Shown here: positions 44,971-55,953 of the stretch, piece by piece | Position numbering within the stretch: position 1 is the first letter of the stretch | How the letters are laid out: every line of letters begins with the position of its first letter | Origin: Tenggerimyces flavus | GTDB taxonomy: Bacteria; Actinomycetota; Actinomycetes; Propionibacteriales; Actinopolymorphaceae | DNA length: 64,000 bases | Direction: 5' to 3' | Assembly (NCBI RefSeq): GCF_016907715.1 | Contig: NZ_JAFBCM010000001.1 | Span: 7,355,420 to 7,419,419 of the forward strand | Notes under the pieces: model-generated | Seen by the model: only the letters and a program-made list of their open reading frames with translations | The model's database searches: none | Told to the model about the DNA's origin: nothing | Made by a program: the position numbers and the translations under genes

Positions 44971-46277
44971 TCACCGCGGCCGGCTTGGGCGGCGCAGGGA
45001 AGGAAAGCTGCGGGGACGCCTGCTCCGGAGCAGGTAGCCACGGCGTACCTCGAACTGCCGAAGCGTCTTGCAGGTCCTGGTCAGGAGCTGGAGCGCTTCG
45101 CCGGCGACCGTGGGGTCGGTGCGGGCATCGTCGAGCATCAGCTCGATCTCGGTCACGAGTTCCTGCCAGGCGTTGCGCGCCGGGGGCGGGCGGTCTCCGG
45201 CGTACACGTCCATGAGTGGGAGCGGCTGGATCGCCGGACCGAGCCGGCCGAGGACCAGGATCTCGTGCCTGGCGGCAAGATCGGTCGCTGTTGCGGCCGC
45301 GGTCATCATGACGTGCTGCTGCTCGGGTTCCATCATCTCGTACGGTGCCCAGACCCCGAGGCCGCCGCGGGGCGGAAGCCCGGCGGCCTTCCAGATCGTG
45401 CGCAGCGCGGCTGCTGGCTGTTTGCGCCGAGAGGTGATCGCGAGGCTGACCTCGTCCAGTAAAGAGCGCAGGATCCGGAACCACATCGCGGCCTGGACGG
45501 TGCGGCCGGGCAACTCGACCATCCCGGTGTTCAGGGCGCTGTACGTGTAGCCCTCCAAGGTTGCCAGAGGTTCGGGAACTGGCCGGGGCGGCATCGGCCG
45601 GCCGTTGTTGAGCATGGAGTGGAAGGTGGCGGCGTACCGTTCCTCGAGGTAGCAGCCGTGCTCGTGGCAGCTGTACCAGCGGCAGCCGCCACATCAGTTC
45701 GCGGCCCAGGTCGGGGTCGGTCACGCAGACCGGGCAGTGCCGGTCCAGCCACGTATGAGGAAGCCAGGGCCCGATCCATCGGCTCAGGTGACCGTCGGCG
45801 TGCTGGACACCGGCCTCGCCGAGCGGGAAGAGCACCGGGTTCGACCGGACGTAGTTGAAGAACTCCTCCCAGGGGTAAGGCTTTTCGAAGGTCGACAGAT
45901 GCTCCAGCAGGCACGGCTCCCAGCCCGACAGCGTCATTGATGTCAGCCGGTCGACCGGCTGGCCGGTACGTTGCGCCAAAGCGTTCAGCACCGCCGGTGG
46001 TGGGTGCACGTCCAGATCGTAGGCCGGGTACTGCACGATCCGCAGGTTCTGCGGACCCGACCAGCTGCTCGCTGGTCATCCGGTACAGCACCGCGATCCG
46101 GTCCACCCACGACGACAGCGCTTCGCGCTCGCCGGGCGGCGGATGCAGCGGCCACCGCGACAGCACCTCACCGTCTAGTTCAGTGACGAGCCAGGCCGGG
46201 AGTTCACGCTGGAAACTGTTCTGGAAGCCACGCGGGAAACCGCGGTGGAAGTGGTGGGGCAAGTCGTTCGGGGTCAC
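44971..46277 (-). pseudogene. tniQ: TniQ family transposition protein, two frameshifts
   Basis: The protein starts WLVTELDGEVLSRWPLHPPP, SSWVDRIAVLYRMTSEQLVG, moves frame at about 46060 (ALAQRTGQPVDRLTSMTLSG, WIGPWLPHTWLDRHCPVCV) and again at about 45675 (WYSCHEHGCYLEERYAATFH, LNNGRPMPPRPVPEPLATLE). The Cys/His zinc motif (CPVC ... CHEHGC) typical of TniQ is split by the second shift. TniQ directs target choice together with TniA and TniB. Total length would be about 430 residues. Confidence 0.8.
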
Positions 46278-47209
46278 GACAGTTCGCGCTCGAACAGGCG
46301 CCGACGCTCGCCGGACCCGGCGTACGCGGCGAGCTGGAGCGTGTCGGCGTTGATGGCCTCCTCGCCGGTGGTGATCGCGACGGTGGCGGCCTCGGTGAGC
46401 AGCGTGGCCAGTTCACCGATCGTGGCCTCGCAGCGGGTCAGCAGGTACGACGTCATTTCCGGTGTGGCGATCGGTGAGGGCCTGCGCAGCGGGTACAACA
46501 CGGCGAAGCTGGCCACCAGCGAGCACGCGTCGTTGCCGGGTTCCCGGGCCGGCAGCGTGAACGGGGCGAACCGGTTCTCCAGCTGGTCGTCGGTCCGGAT
46601 CGCCAGATAGGCATCGCGGGTGCCGAGGCCGACCAGCGGGATGCGCAGCTCGTTGCCCAGGAATCGCAGCAGGTTCAAGAACTCGCGGCGGCGGTCGCCG
46701 CGACCGCCCATGATGTTGTGCAGCTCGTCGATCACCAGCATCCGCAAACCAGTGGCCCGCAGCAGCCCGAGCACGACCTGCTCCAGCTCGGGCACCCGGT
46801 AGTTGCGCCGAGGCGCGCCGAGCGCGGCCGCGACGGCGGTGTAGAAGCGGCCGACCTACGGCTCGGACGGCATCTGGACCACCAGCACCGGAGTTTGTTC
46901 GCGGTCCTCGTGGGAGACCGGCGGGTGCGTTCGGCGAAACTTCTCAATGATCATCGACTTGCCGTTGTTCGTCGGGCCGATCAGCAACAGGTTCGGCATC
47001 CGCTGCTCGGCCGGCCACGCCAGTAACGTCTCCAGCCGCTCCAGCGCCGCGACCGCGGCCGGGTACCCGATCCACCGATCCGCCTGCACGTAATGCAGGC
47101 GCTCCTTGTCGCCGAGCAGCGCGATCGCCCGCGTGGACTCGTGCAGATGCCCCAGCTCCCGGTCCGCGTCGACGTCGCGGTCCGCCGGACGTGAATCGAA
47201 GGTCACCAC
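46274..47209 (-). pseudogene. tniB: TniB AAA+ ATPase, in-frame amber codon
   Basis: GTG 47209 overlaps the tniA stop. The sequence contains RMPNLLLIGPTNNGKSMIIE (Walker A), then VQMPSEP followed by TAG (46856-46858). In the same frame it resumes VGRFYTAVAAALGAPRRNYR, LRMLVIDELHNIMGG (Walker B) and TSYLLTRCEATIGELATLL. Only this single nonsense codon breaks a gene of about 311 codons, so readthrough or reversion would restore it. TniB is the ATP-dependent regulator of TniA. Confidence 0.82.
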
Positions 47210-49013
47210 TGCTCGATCACCTCGAACACGGCCGCCGGCGGCGCCTCACTGTCCGCGTCGCGCGCACCAGTGGGCGGCAGCGGGGCAGTCGTATCGCTGC
47301 CAAGCGCCTGGTGACCCGCTTCGTCGCGGCGGACCTGGGCGCGGCGCGCCTTGCGGCTGGTAGCTGCGGCGGTGTCGGTGATGCGGCGCATCTGATCGAC
47401 CATCGCGAACAGCGCCTGCTCGTCAACGTCGTCGCGGCCCTGCTCGCGCAGCCGAGTCACGGCCGCGCGCTGCTCCCAGACGCTGATCGCCGGCCGCGAC
47501 TGGGTCCGGTAGGGCACCTGCGCGTACGCCGTACCGTCCGGTTCGAGAGCCCAGATCCGGGAGATGTCGCGCGGGTCGCGGCGCAGCACGAACTTGTCCA
47601 GCTGCCCGCGCCGGGCGATCCACGGTCGGAGTGCGTCGCAGGAGTAGTGCACGTGGTCGACCAGGAACCCGGTTCGGGTCAGCGACCGGCGTACGACGGG
47701 CAGGAAGTCGACCAGGAACGCGGTCTCGTTCGCGACCGTCACCGGTGCCTGGTCCGTCATCGCCGCCAGCTCGGCCCATACCCCCGCCGGAGTCCGACAA
47801 AACCAATCGTGGACCTGCCCGTGGTAACAAGCCACCGCCAGCACCAGCCACGCGTTCAACTCGGTCAGCGTCATCACCGCCCGGCCGTCGCTGTCATACC
47901 CGCCCCGCTCGGCAACGCTCGAGAACGTCGTACCCGGCAGCTCGTGGACCAGGCCCATCATCGTGCCGATCACCCGCTCCACAATTCCGCCGTAATGCGG
48001 CCGGCCCGGGGGCCGGTACCGCAGCCCGATCCCGTGCTGATCACACCCGCGACGCAGCGCCTCGCTGTGGAACTCCGCGCCGTTGTCCACGAACAACTCG
48101 CGCGGCTTCCCGCTCATCGGCCACACCGCATCCACGCCCAGCTGCTCCAGCCACGGACGCTTATCCATTCCGGCCCGGGCCAGGCACAACCCGACCGACG
48201 TCGCCGACGGAGCCTCCAACGTCACCACCAGGCCGACCACGCACCGCGACGCCACGTCGATCGCGACCGTCACATAAGGACGCCCGGTCGGCAACCGATG
48301 CCGGTCATCGACCACGATCACGTCGATCGGCGTGTGATCGACCTGCACCTGCTCCAGCAGCTCGCTGACTACCGGCACGTCGCCACGAGCTGGCCGCAAC
48401 GACCGGGCCGCGTCGTGTCCCTCGCGGGCCATCGTCGCCCGGACAGGATCCAGCTGAGCCACCCGGCGCAGTCCCGCACCCCGTGACGGCACCGGCAACC
48501 CGCGGGCCATGCACAGCCGGGCGATCTCGCGGGAAATTGCCGCCACCGATCGACGTTGTCGCGACAGGTACCAGGCTCGCAGTACCGACGACACGATCGC
48601 CTCGACCTCATCCAGCAGCCGCGACCCGCCGCGGCCGCCAGCCGACGGCCGGGGAGCAGGTCCGACACCACGCCTTCGCCGCTGCGCCACCGGCGCACCA
48701 GCACATAGACCTGGCGGCGCGAGATCCCCAACTGCTCAGCAACCCGGTCCACTGTCGCCGTACCCAGCACCTCCCGGCCGGCCAGCTGCCCGATCGCCGC
48801 AGCCTGCCGAACCGCGACATCCCACACCGGATCAGGAGTTGTATGCACACCGCGCTCGGCAACTTCGTCCACCACCAGCGCCCAGACCAGCAGGCACCCC
48901 GCCTGCACTGAAGCGACGGTAGTGCAGGGGACTTCGGTACACCCGAACGACTCGCAGTCCGCTGCACAAAAGCCCTTCCCAGGCGAACGAGCTGTGCAGA
49001 CCAGTTCGGACAT
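47203..49013 (-). pseudogene. tniA: TniA DDE transposase, one frameshift near the N-terminus
   Basis: The N-terminal frame (from ATG 49013) gives DRVAEQLGISRRQVYVLVRR, a helix-turn-helix. At about 48640 the reading shifts to LLDEVEAIVSSVLRAWYLSR and then stays open to 47203 through the catalytic core: VQVDHTPIDVIVVDD (Asp), ELFVDNGAEFHSEALRR (Asp), YGGIVERVIGTMMGLVHELP (Glu), and the Mu-type C-terminal barrel (LDKFVLRRDPRDISRIWAL). Only the linker between DNA-binding domains is hit by the indel. Confidence 0.85.
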
Positions 49014-49082
49014 CGACAGATCCTGCGCGCCTAGGTGCGGCGAAGCGGCCCGCTGCAACGGCGACTGCAAAGGCGGCTGCGA

Positions 49083-49127
49083 CGTAAGGCTCAGTCGTAC
49101 CGAGTGCCGGTAACAGATCTTATGTCA
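49083..49127. repeat. candidate right-end repeat of the Tni element
   Basis: CGTAAGGCTCAG, then GTGCCGGTAACAGATCTTAT ending GTCA at 49127. A related copy lies at 29739-29776 in the same orientation. Read from outside, the element begins TGACATAAGATCTGTTACCG, compatible with the TG...CA ends of this transposon class. Confidence 0.55.
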
Positions 49128-49536
49128 TGCCAGCTTTAGCTTTAGTCGGCAACCGCGCGCGGTCGTAGTCTTCGGACGTGGACGACCGAGTTGTCGTTGC
49201 CGAACGCGCGTTGGCCCCATGATGTCGGCTCCGCGCCCTAACCCGTGGGGAGGCGGAGCATCACGTCCGAAGCGGGTGCCGGGCGGCGTCGATGGTGGGC
49301 GGGGGCAGGTGATGACGGTGACAACGGAACATCTTGTCGAGATAGTCCCTGCTGAACTAGCTGATCTGATGGCCCGACAAGTCGACGCACGGACAGGTTG
49401 ACGCGTTTGGGTGGCTTTGGTGCTTCGGCTGTGGCCGGTTGTGCCCAGATGTTGCTCAACGCTGTAGACGCTCTCACGGCGGGCTGGTATGCCTTGCTCA
49501 CTTTGCCGGCGCGTCTGGATCCTTGGGGGGGTTCGG
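49128..49536. other. region between transposon end and RHS gene
   Basis: About 400 bases. A 60-codon plus frame (49219-49401, ending EIVPAELADLMARQVDARTG) is possible but weakly supported. The rest presumably holds the RHS promoter. The run CTTGGGGGGG at about 49522-49531 serves as ribosome site for the TTG start. Confidence 0.4.
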
Positions 49537-52500
49537 TTGTCCGCTTCGACGTATGTTCCGCTGCGTTCTCGCCGTTCTGTCTGGATTGTTGGCGGTTCTC
49601 GACGTGTTCGGGCTCTGCGGCGATGGCTGATTCTGACGCTGTCGTTGGCGGTGGCGTGGACGCTGGTGGTGCCTCCGGAGGGTGTGGCGACGGCTGACGC
49701 CGCCAAGGCCTCGACTGCGAAGTCACCGGGCCATGTCGGGTTGGAGTCGACGCCGCCTGGTGCGGGTGAGTACGTGTCGCTGCAGCCGGCGCGGATCGTG
49801 GACTCGAGGACCGGGTTGGGTGGTGCGACTGGGCAGCTGGGTGAGGCCGAGTCTCGTACCTACACGGTGACGGGTGTGGGTGGGGTGCCGTCGTCGGGGG
49901 TGTCGGCGGTGGCGTTGGCTGTGACGTCGATCAACTCCACGGCGGATTCGGGCTTGACGTTGTGGCCGACGGGTGAGACACGGCCATCGACAGCCTCGTT
50001 GACGATCACCGCCGGTAAGGCGGTGACGAACACGGTGATCACGAAGATCGGCCCGGGTGGGCAGGTCAACGTGTTCAACCGGTGGGGCGACACGCATGTG
50101 GTGTTCGATGTCACCGGGTTCTTCACCGACAATACGGTGACGACTGCGGGCGGCACGTTCGTCCCGTTGACGCACACCCGGATCTTCGACACCCGCATCG
50201 GCCTGGGCGGTCCACAAACGCCGTTGCAGGCAGGGGTTTCTCGTGATGTGACGGTGCTTGGAGTGGGTGGGGTGCCGGCGGCGAATGTGTCCGCGGTTGC
50301 CGTGAATCTCACCATGGTCGACGCGACCGCGGACACGAATCTGATCTCGTGGCCTGCCGGGCAGGCTCGGCCTAGTGTGTCCACGTTGCAGGTTGGCGCC
50401 GGCCGGGCGATGTCTGGTCTGGCGCAGGTCAAGGTGGGCGCCGGCGGCAAGATCTCTGTGTATGCGGGGTCGGGTCAGGTGAATCTGATCGTCGACGTGG
50501 AGGGCTACTACCTGGACAACACCCAGACCGGCCGCGATCTCTACGTGCCGATCACTCCGGACCGGATTAACAACCAGGGTGCGATGAGCGCCGGCGGTGT
50601 CCGGGGGATCAAGATCCTCGGCGCCACCCGCTACGGTAACCCAGCCGTGCAGGTCATACCGCCGGCCGGGGTGACCGCCGTCGTGTTGTCGGTGACCGCG
50701 ATCGATCCGCAGGGTTCGGGATTTTTCACGGTGTGGCCGTCAGGGGCCGTGCGGCCGGAGATGTCAACGCTTTCGTACACCGCGACCGATGCCAACGTGA
50801 CGAACACGGTGATCGTCAAACCCGGCTCCAACGGCTACATCAGCATCCTGTCCTCCGGTGGCAGACCCGGCACCACCGTTGACGTGCAGGGCTATTACCA
50901 GAAGATGGCGCCCACGCCACCGCCCGCGCCCGGCATCTCGAGTTCGACGCATCCGCGCGACGCCTGGACGGCTGGCGCGACGAACCCGTCGTTGACTTTT
51001 TCCTCTTCGAGCACGGCGGTGTCGCGGTACCTGTACGCCACCGATGACGAGACGATGGCGTCCGCGCAGTCGGTGGCCACCACCACCGGCGCGTCGAAAA
51101 CGGTCACGGTTACACCCGGCGACGGCTGGCACACTGTCTACGTCCGATCGGTCGACTTCGCGAACAACGTCTCCCCCGTCGCGACCTATTCGTTCGGCAC
51201 CGGGGCGGGCATCACCAAACCGGAGTCGAACGGCAGCACCGCGAGGTTCGCCCACCTCGCCGGTGTCGCGTCACCGGATTACGGGTCGGTGACCTGGTCC
51301 TACCGGTGGGCGGACAGTGAAAGCTGGCGCACCATCCCCATCGGGCACGTCACCGTCGACGGACAGCCCGTCACCGCCTGGCCGGTGCCGAAGACCGGCG
51401 ACCTGGCGTGGGACGTGCCCGCCACCCTGTTCGGCCGCGACGGGACGGTGAAACTCCGAGCCTGCTACAAGTTCAAGGTCGCGGGCCAGCCCGACGATTG
51501 CACCTCCGATGAGGTCACCCTCACCTTGGACAAGACCGACTCGATCGGCTCGTCGGAGGACGCCGGGCCGGGCGCGGTGTCGCCGCTGTCGGGCAACATG
51601 GCGATTTCGGAGACGGACGCATCGATCGACTCGTACGGGTCGGACCTGACCCTGTCCCGCACCTTCAACACCCTCGCCCCGCAAGCGACACCCGAGGGCG
51701 CGCCACAGCTGCTGTCGGAGAACCAGACCGAGGTCGAGACCGACACCACCGGATTCATCGCCGGAGGCGGCATCGTCACCCTCGCAGCAACCACACCCGC
51801 AGCCGGCGGCAACAGCGCTCTGAAGATCACACCCGCCGCGGCAGGGAGCACCGACGTGGACACTTACGCTGCGGTCGGTGCGAACGGCGGCTCGATGGGG
51901 CTCGGGATGAAGGCCGGGCATAGCTACACGTTCTCCACCCAGATCTACGTGCCGACCGCAACCGGCCTCGAGACGGGTGGTCTGCCGCGCGTCCTACGGG
52001 CCGTCCTTTACTACCGCATCGGTGCCGGGTCGTATGTGCAGGTGCCGTCGAATCTGCCGACAGCGTTGAACACGTGGCAAACCCTGCGGCTCCGGGCATC
52101 CTTGCCAGTCGGGACGACGGAGGCGTTCATCCGCCTCTACAACGGTCGCCCTTCCAACGCGACCACCAAGCCGGTGCTGTACGACGGCATGAGCTTGGTC
52201 GAGGAAGGCGTCTTCGGCCCCGGCTGGATCTCCAGCATGTCCGTCGACGCCGCCGCGTCGGACTGGACCGGGCTGACGGACCGAGGCTTCAGCGTGTCGG
52301 TGACCGACTCCGACGGCGCGGTCACCACCTTCGCCAAGAAGGCCGACGGCACCTACGCCGCGACCGGTGAGGACGCCACCAGCGACGACAAGCTCACCGC
52401 GGTCGTCGGTGGTGCCGGTGGACCGTCGGAGTTCCGGATTGGCGACCTGGACGGCAACACCACCGCCTTCACACCCGCCCTTGCCTATAGCTCTGCGGCG

Positions 52501-55500
52501 AAGGAGAACCAGCCGCACACCTACCGGATCGCCCGCGTGATCCAGCCCGGGTCGAACCAGAACACCACCTATACCTACGACGCCGAGGGGCGTGCGACGC
52601 AGATGCTGGCGCCCCTCCCGCCGGGCGTGTCGTCATGCACCACGTGGATAGCGGGGTGCAAGGCTCTGCAGTTCGGCTACGACCCGTCCGGGCACCTCAC
52701 CGCCGTGACGTTCCGCACCACGACCGCGGCAGGCACGGACTTGAAAGTCGACGTCGCCTGCTACAGCTACGACACGACAACCGGGCGTCTGCTGCAGTCA
52801 TGGGACCCGCGGACCGTGTCCGGCGCCGGAACCGGCACCCAACCCGTCGCCTGCAACCCGACGAACGCGGTGCTACCCACCACCTACACCTACGACGCCA
52901 ACGGCCGGCTCGCTACCGAAAAGGGAGCCGGGGTCGCGGCCTGGATCCTCGGCTACGACGGTGTGGGTCGCGTCCACACCGTGAGCCGAACCCACGACGC
53001 CGCCAACGGCGGCGGCAGCGAGACCACCACGTTCGAGTACGACGTTCCCCGCACCGCCGACACCAGCAATGCCGCGTTCCGCCCGGACCTGTCGACGACC
53101 GCAAAGGTCGGCGCCTGGGGCCAGAAGACAGTACCGGCGACGGCGACCGCGGTCTTCGGTCCCGGGGACGCGGCGTCCCGGACCGACCTGCGGGAGGCGA
53201 CCGTCACCTACATCGACGCCGATGGCCGCACCACCAACACCGCCGAGTACACCGGCCCTAGCAACGGCGCCGGCGAGGCCGGCTGGGCGATCAGCACTAT
53301 TGACTACGACAAGTTCGGCAACACCGTCCGTGACCTTGGCGCGGCGAACCGCGCCCTGGCGATGGACACGACGCAGGATCTGTCGTCGGAGTACACCTCT
53401 ACCGATGTCGCAGTCCGCGCGCTCGCGCTGTCTCAGGTCAGCATCTACACCGCCGACGGCAAGGACGTCACCGACACTTTCGGCCCGTTCCGTGACGTCG
53501 TCCTTCCCGACGGCACCACCGCAGGCGCGCGCGAACACACCCATACCGACTACGACACCGGCACCGAACTCGGCCACCCCGCGGGCGACCTACTGCACCT
53601 GGTCATGTCGACCTCCACAGGGGCGAGCCTGTCACCGACCACAGTGGCGACAAACGAGCAAGACAAACGCACCACTCGCAACGACTACGCCCTCTCGACC
53701 TCCGATGCCACCGGCTGGACATTCCGCACCCCGATGCGCGTCGTCCAAGACCCGGCCGGGATCGCCTCCACCACCATCACCCGCTACGACCCCGACGCAG
53801 GGCTGGCGATCGAGTCGCGGATGCCGTCCGAACCCAACGGTGGTGGGCCCGGCACCACCGAGACGATCTACTACACCGGCGGCACGAACGCCCGCGACGC
53901 CACCTGCGGCAACAAGCCCACCTGGGCCAACCTGGCGTGCGTCACCAAACCGGCCAACCCGAACCCCGGGGTCGCCGGCCTGCCGCAGATGGTGACCACC
54001 CGAGTGACCGGCTACGACTACCTGAACCGCCCGATCACCACCACTGACACCGTGATCGACGCTGGCGGCACCACCCGCACCCGCACCGAGACCACGACCT
54101 ACGACAACAGCGGCTACTCGACGCGGGCAGTCTCGAGCCAAACGACCGGCGGCCTCGGCACCGCCATCCCGACGCAGACCAGCAGCTACGACCCCACCAC
54201 GGGAGCCGTGACCTCGGTCACCGACGGCACCAGCACCTCGACCACGACCTACGACGACTTCGGCCGTGTCAAGACTTACACCGACTCCGCCGAAGCCGCC
54301 GGCGACGCGCGCAACCTGGTCGCCACCACCTACGACACTGCCGGCCGGGTCGCCACCGTCGCCGACGCCAAGTCGACTGTTACCAACACCTACAACGAGA
54401 ACGGCGATCCTCGCGACCACCCGACCTCGATGACCGTCTCCGGCGTCACCGGTGCGTTCACTGGCCGCTACGACATCGAAGGCCGGCTCGTCGAGCAGAC
54501 CTGGCCAAACGGGCTGATCGAAACCTCCTCGTTCGACGCCGAGGGCGAACAGCTCAACCGTCGCCAGGTCGAGGACCAGACCTGGCTCGAGGAAACCGTC
54601 GCCCCCAACATCCACGGCCAATGGCGCACCCAGAACTCCGCCGGCGTGAATGTCGTCCGCGAGCAGATCTACACCTACGACGCACTCGGCCGCCTCAGCC
54701 TGACCAACGATGCCGGTTCGGGAACCTGTCTGTCGCGCCGGTACCAGTTCAACGCCAACTCCAACCGCACCGCCCGCATCACCTACGCCGCGGGCTCCGA
54801 CGGCAAATGCCAATCCACCACGGCCCAAACCACCCAGACATCGACCTACGACGCCGCGGACCGGCTCCAACCCGCCGGCACCCACAGCGGGCTCGTCTAC
54901 GACGCCTACGGGCGCATCACCACCGTTCCGGTCGCTGACCTCACCGCTGGCACCGGGAACCTCAACGCCGGCTACTACACGAACGACATCGTCCGCTCCC
55001 TCACCCAAGACGGCACCACCCTCACCTACGGTCTCGACAACGCAGGCAGGCTAAAGACCTGGACCAACTCCACCTCGGGCGTCGTTAAGACCAACCACTA
55101 CGACAACGCCTCTACTGACTCCCCAGATTGGATCTCCGAAACCACCGACCACGCCCAGTGGACGCGCAACATCAATGACCTCGGCGGCAACCTCGCCGCC
55201 ACCACCAACCAAGCCGGCGCCGTGACCTGGCAGACTGTCAACCTTCACGGCGATGTCACCGCCACAACCACGGGCACTGCGACCGAACCGACCAGCAACT
55301 ACACCACCGACGAATACGGTGTCTCCATCGGCGCCGCCCGGCCAGACCGCTACGGTTGGCTAGGTGGCAAACAGCGGTCCTCTGAGGCCCTTGGGGGCCT
55401 TGTCCTCATGGGTGTCCGTCTCTACGCTCCACAACTCGGCCGCTTCCTTCAGACCGACCCAGTTCCCGGCGGTGGCGCGAATACGTATTCCTATCCGACG

Positions 55501-55953
55501 GACCCGGTCAACTCATTTGACATCGACGGTAAGCAATGGTGGCGGTGGAGTGGGTATGGGCGCGGATACCGATGGGCCCGCGGAAAATGGCGTCGCTACC
55601 ACAAGTGGAAGGCCCGAATGCAGACACGCACATTGGGCTTCGCGGCTCGATACTATGCGCGTCATGTCAGCCGTGGAAGAAACACGTGCAAGAAGCGATA
55701 TGGGATGATGACTTGCGTGATACCCGACTGGGCCTACCCGCGTGGAGGCGTGACCATCGGCAACACCTACCTGACTGGCAATCGGCGGTCCCAGGTCACC
55801 CGGGACGTGATATATCACGAGTCTCGGCACCGCTCGCAATGGAGACGGTATGGCGCTGGTTTCGCCTTGCGTTACTGGCGGGCCGGACGTAACGCGTGTA
55901 GGAACAAGTGGGAGCAAAAGGCGGGGTTGCGAAGAGGTGGATACCGTTGTTAG
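49537..55953 (+). CDS. secreted RHS-repeat polymorphic toxin with HExxH C-terminal domain
   Basis: An intact protein of about 2138 residues. Residues 25-55 are a signal-like segment (RRWLILTLSLAVAWTLVV). Residues 75-470 hold three beta-rich repeats of about 120 residues, each starting like YVSLQPARIVDSRTGLGG. A Pro/Thr linker, a lectin/CBM-like part and many YD repeats (TYTYDAEGRATQM, YTYDANGRLATEK, YDIEGRLVEQTWPNG) follow, then the RHS core end RLYAPQLGRFLQTDP and DPVNSFDIDG (about 1990-1998). The last 140 residues are a separate, lower-GC, Trp/Arg-rich domain with VIYHESRHRSQW, an HExxH zinc-protease-like motif (His 2094), and four Cys. TTG 49537 follows a G-run; ATG 49489 is the alternative start. 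Confidence 0.88.
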   Translation: MSASTYVPLRSRRSVWIVGGSRRVRALRRWLILTLSLAVAWTLVVPPEGVATADAAKASTAKSPGHVGLESTPPGAGEYVSLQPARIVDSRTGLGGATGQLGEAESRTYTVTGVGGVPSSGVSAVALAVTSINSTADSGLTLWPTGETRPSTASLTITAGKAVTNTVITKIGPGGQVNVFNRWGDTHVVFDVTGFFTDNTVTTAGGTFVPLTHTRIFDTRIGLGGPQTPLQAGVSRDVTVLGVGGVPAANVSAVAVNLTMVDATADTNLISWPAGQARPSVSTLQVGAGRAMSGLAQVKVGAGGKISVYAGSGQVNLIVDVEGYYLDNTQTGRDLYVPITPDRINNQGAMSAGGVRGIKILGATRYGNPAVQVIPPAGVTAVVLSVTAIDPQGSGFFTVWPSGAVRPEMSTLSYTATDANVTNTVIVKPGSNGYISILSSGGRPGTTVDVQGYYQKMAPTPPPAPGISSSTHPRDAWTAGATNPSLTFSSSSTAVSRYLYATDDETMASAQSVATTTGASKTVTVTPGDGWHTVYVRSVDFANNVSPVATYSFGTGAGITKPESNGSTARFAHLAGVASPDYGSVTWSYRWADSESWRTIPIGHVTVDGQPVTAWPVPKTGDLAWDVPATLFGRDGTVKLRACYKFKVAGQPDDCTSDEVTLTLDKTDSIGSSEDAGPGAVSPLSGNMAISETDASIDSYGSDLTLSRTFNTLAPQATPEGAPQLLSENQTEVETDTTGFIAGGGIVTLAATTPAAGGNSALKITPAAAGSTDVDTYAAVGANGGSMGLGMKAGHSYTFSTQIYVPTATGLETGGLPRVLRAVLYYRIGAGSYVQVPSNLPTALNTWQTLRLRASLPVGTTEAFIRLYNGRPSNATTKPVLYDGMSLVEEGVFGPGWISSMSVDAAASDWTGLTDRGFSVSVTDSDGAVTTFAKKADGTYAATGEDATSDDKLTAVVGGAGGPSEFRIGDLDGNTTAFTPALAYSSAAKENQPHTYRIARVIQPGSNQNTTYTYDAEGRATQMLAPLPPGVSSCTTWIAGCKALQFGYDPSGHLTAVTFRTTTAAGTDLKVDVACYSYDTTTGRLLQSWDPRTVSGAGTGTQPVACNPTNAVLPTTYTYDANGRLATEKGAGVAAWILGYDGVGRVHTVSRTHDAANGGGSETTTFEYDVPRTADTSNAAFRPDLSTTAKVGAWGQKTVPATATAVFGPGDAASRTDLREATVTYIDADGRTTNTAEYTGPSNGAGEAGWAISTIDYDKFGNTVRDLGAANRALAMDTTQDLSSEYTSTDVAVRALALSQVSIYTADGKDVTDTFGPFRDVVLPDGTTAGAREHTHTDYDTGTELGHPAGDLLHLVMSTSTGASLSPTTVATNEQDKRTTRNDYALSTSDATGWTFRTPMRVVQDPAGIASTTITRYDPDAGLAIESRMPSEPNGGGPGTTETIYYTGGTNARDATCGNKPTWANLACVTKPANPNPGVAGLPQMVTTRVTGYDYLNRPITTTDTVIDAGGTTRTRTETTTYDNSGYSTRAVSSQTTGGLGTAIPTQTSSYDPTTGAVTSVTDGTSTSTTTYDDFGRVKTYTDSAEAAGDARNLVATTYDTAGRVATVADAKSTVTNTYNENGDPRDHPTSMTVSGVTGAFTGRYDIEGRLVEQTWPNGLIETSSFDAEGEQLNRRQVEDQTWLEETVAPNIHGQWRTQNSAGVNVVREQIYTYDALGRLSLTNDAGSGTCLSRRYQFNANSNRTARITYAAGSDGKCQSTTAQTTQTSTYDAADRLQPAGTHSGLVYDAYGRITTVPVADLTAGTGNLNAGYYTNDIVRSLTQDGTTLTYGLDNAGRLKTWTNSTSGVVKTNHYDNASTDSPDWISETTDHAQWTRNINDLGGNLAATTNQAGAVTWQTVNLHGDVTATTTGTATEPTSNYTTDEYGVSIGAARPDRYGWLGGKQRSSEALGGLVLMGVRLYAPQLGRFLQTDPVPGGGANTYSYPTDPVNSFDIDGKQWWRWSGYGRGYRWARGKWRRYHKWKARMQTRTLGFAARYYARHVSRGRNTCKKRYGMMTCVIPDWAYPRGGVTIGNTYLTGNRRSQVTRDVIYHESRHRSQWRRYGAGFALRYWRAGRNACRNKWEQKAGLRRGGYRC

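Larger units (their letters stand above)
44971..49127. mobile_element. TniA/TniB/TniQ transposon (Tn5053/Tn402-like), decayed
   Basis: Three overlapping minus-strand genes tniA-tniB-tniQ form the transposition module. The right end is placed at the repeat ending ATGTCA at 49127, just beyond tniA, where the terminal repeat is expected. No inverted partner was found on the left, so the left boundary is uncertain (about 44140 to 44970). All three genes carry at least one inactivating lesion. Confidence 0.65.

Noticed and set aside
47191-48486. A 431-residue plus-strand protein opposite tniA
   Set aside because: It is antisense to the DDE core with no recognisable domain.
53632-55008. A 458-residue minus-strand Gly/Val-rich protein inside the RHS gene
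   Set aside because: It is a shadow of RHS codons; the plus-strand YD repeats are clear.
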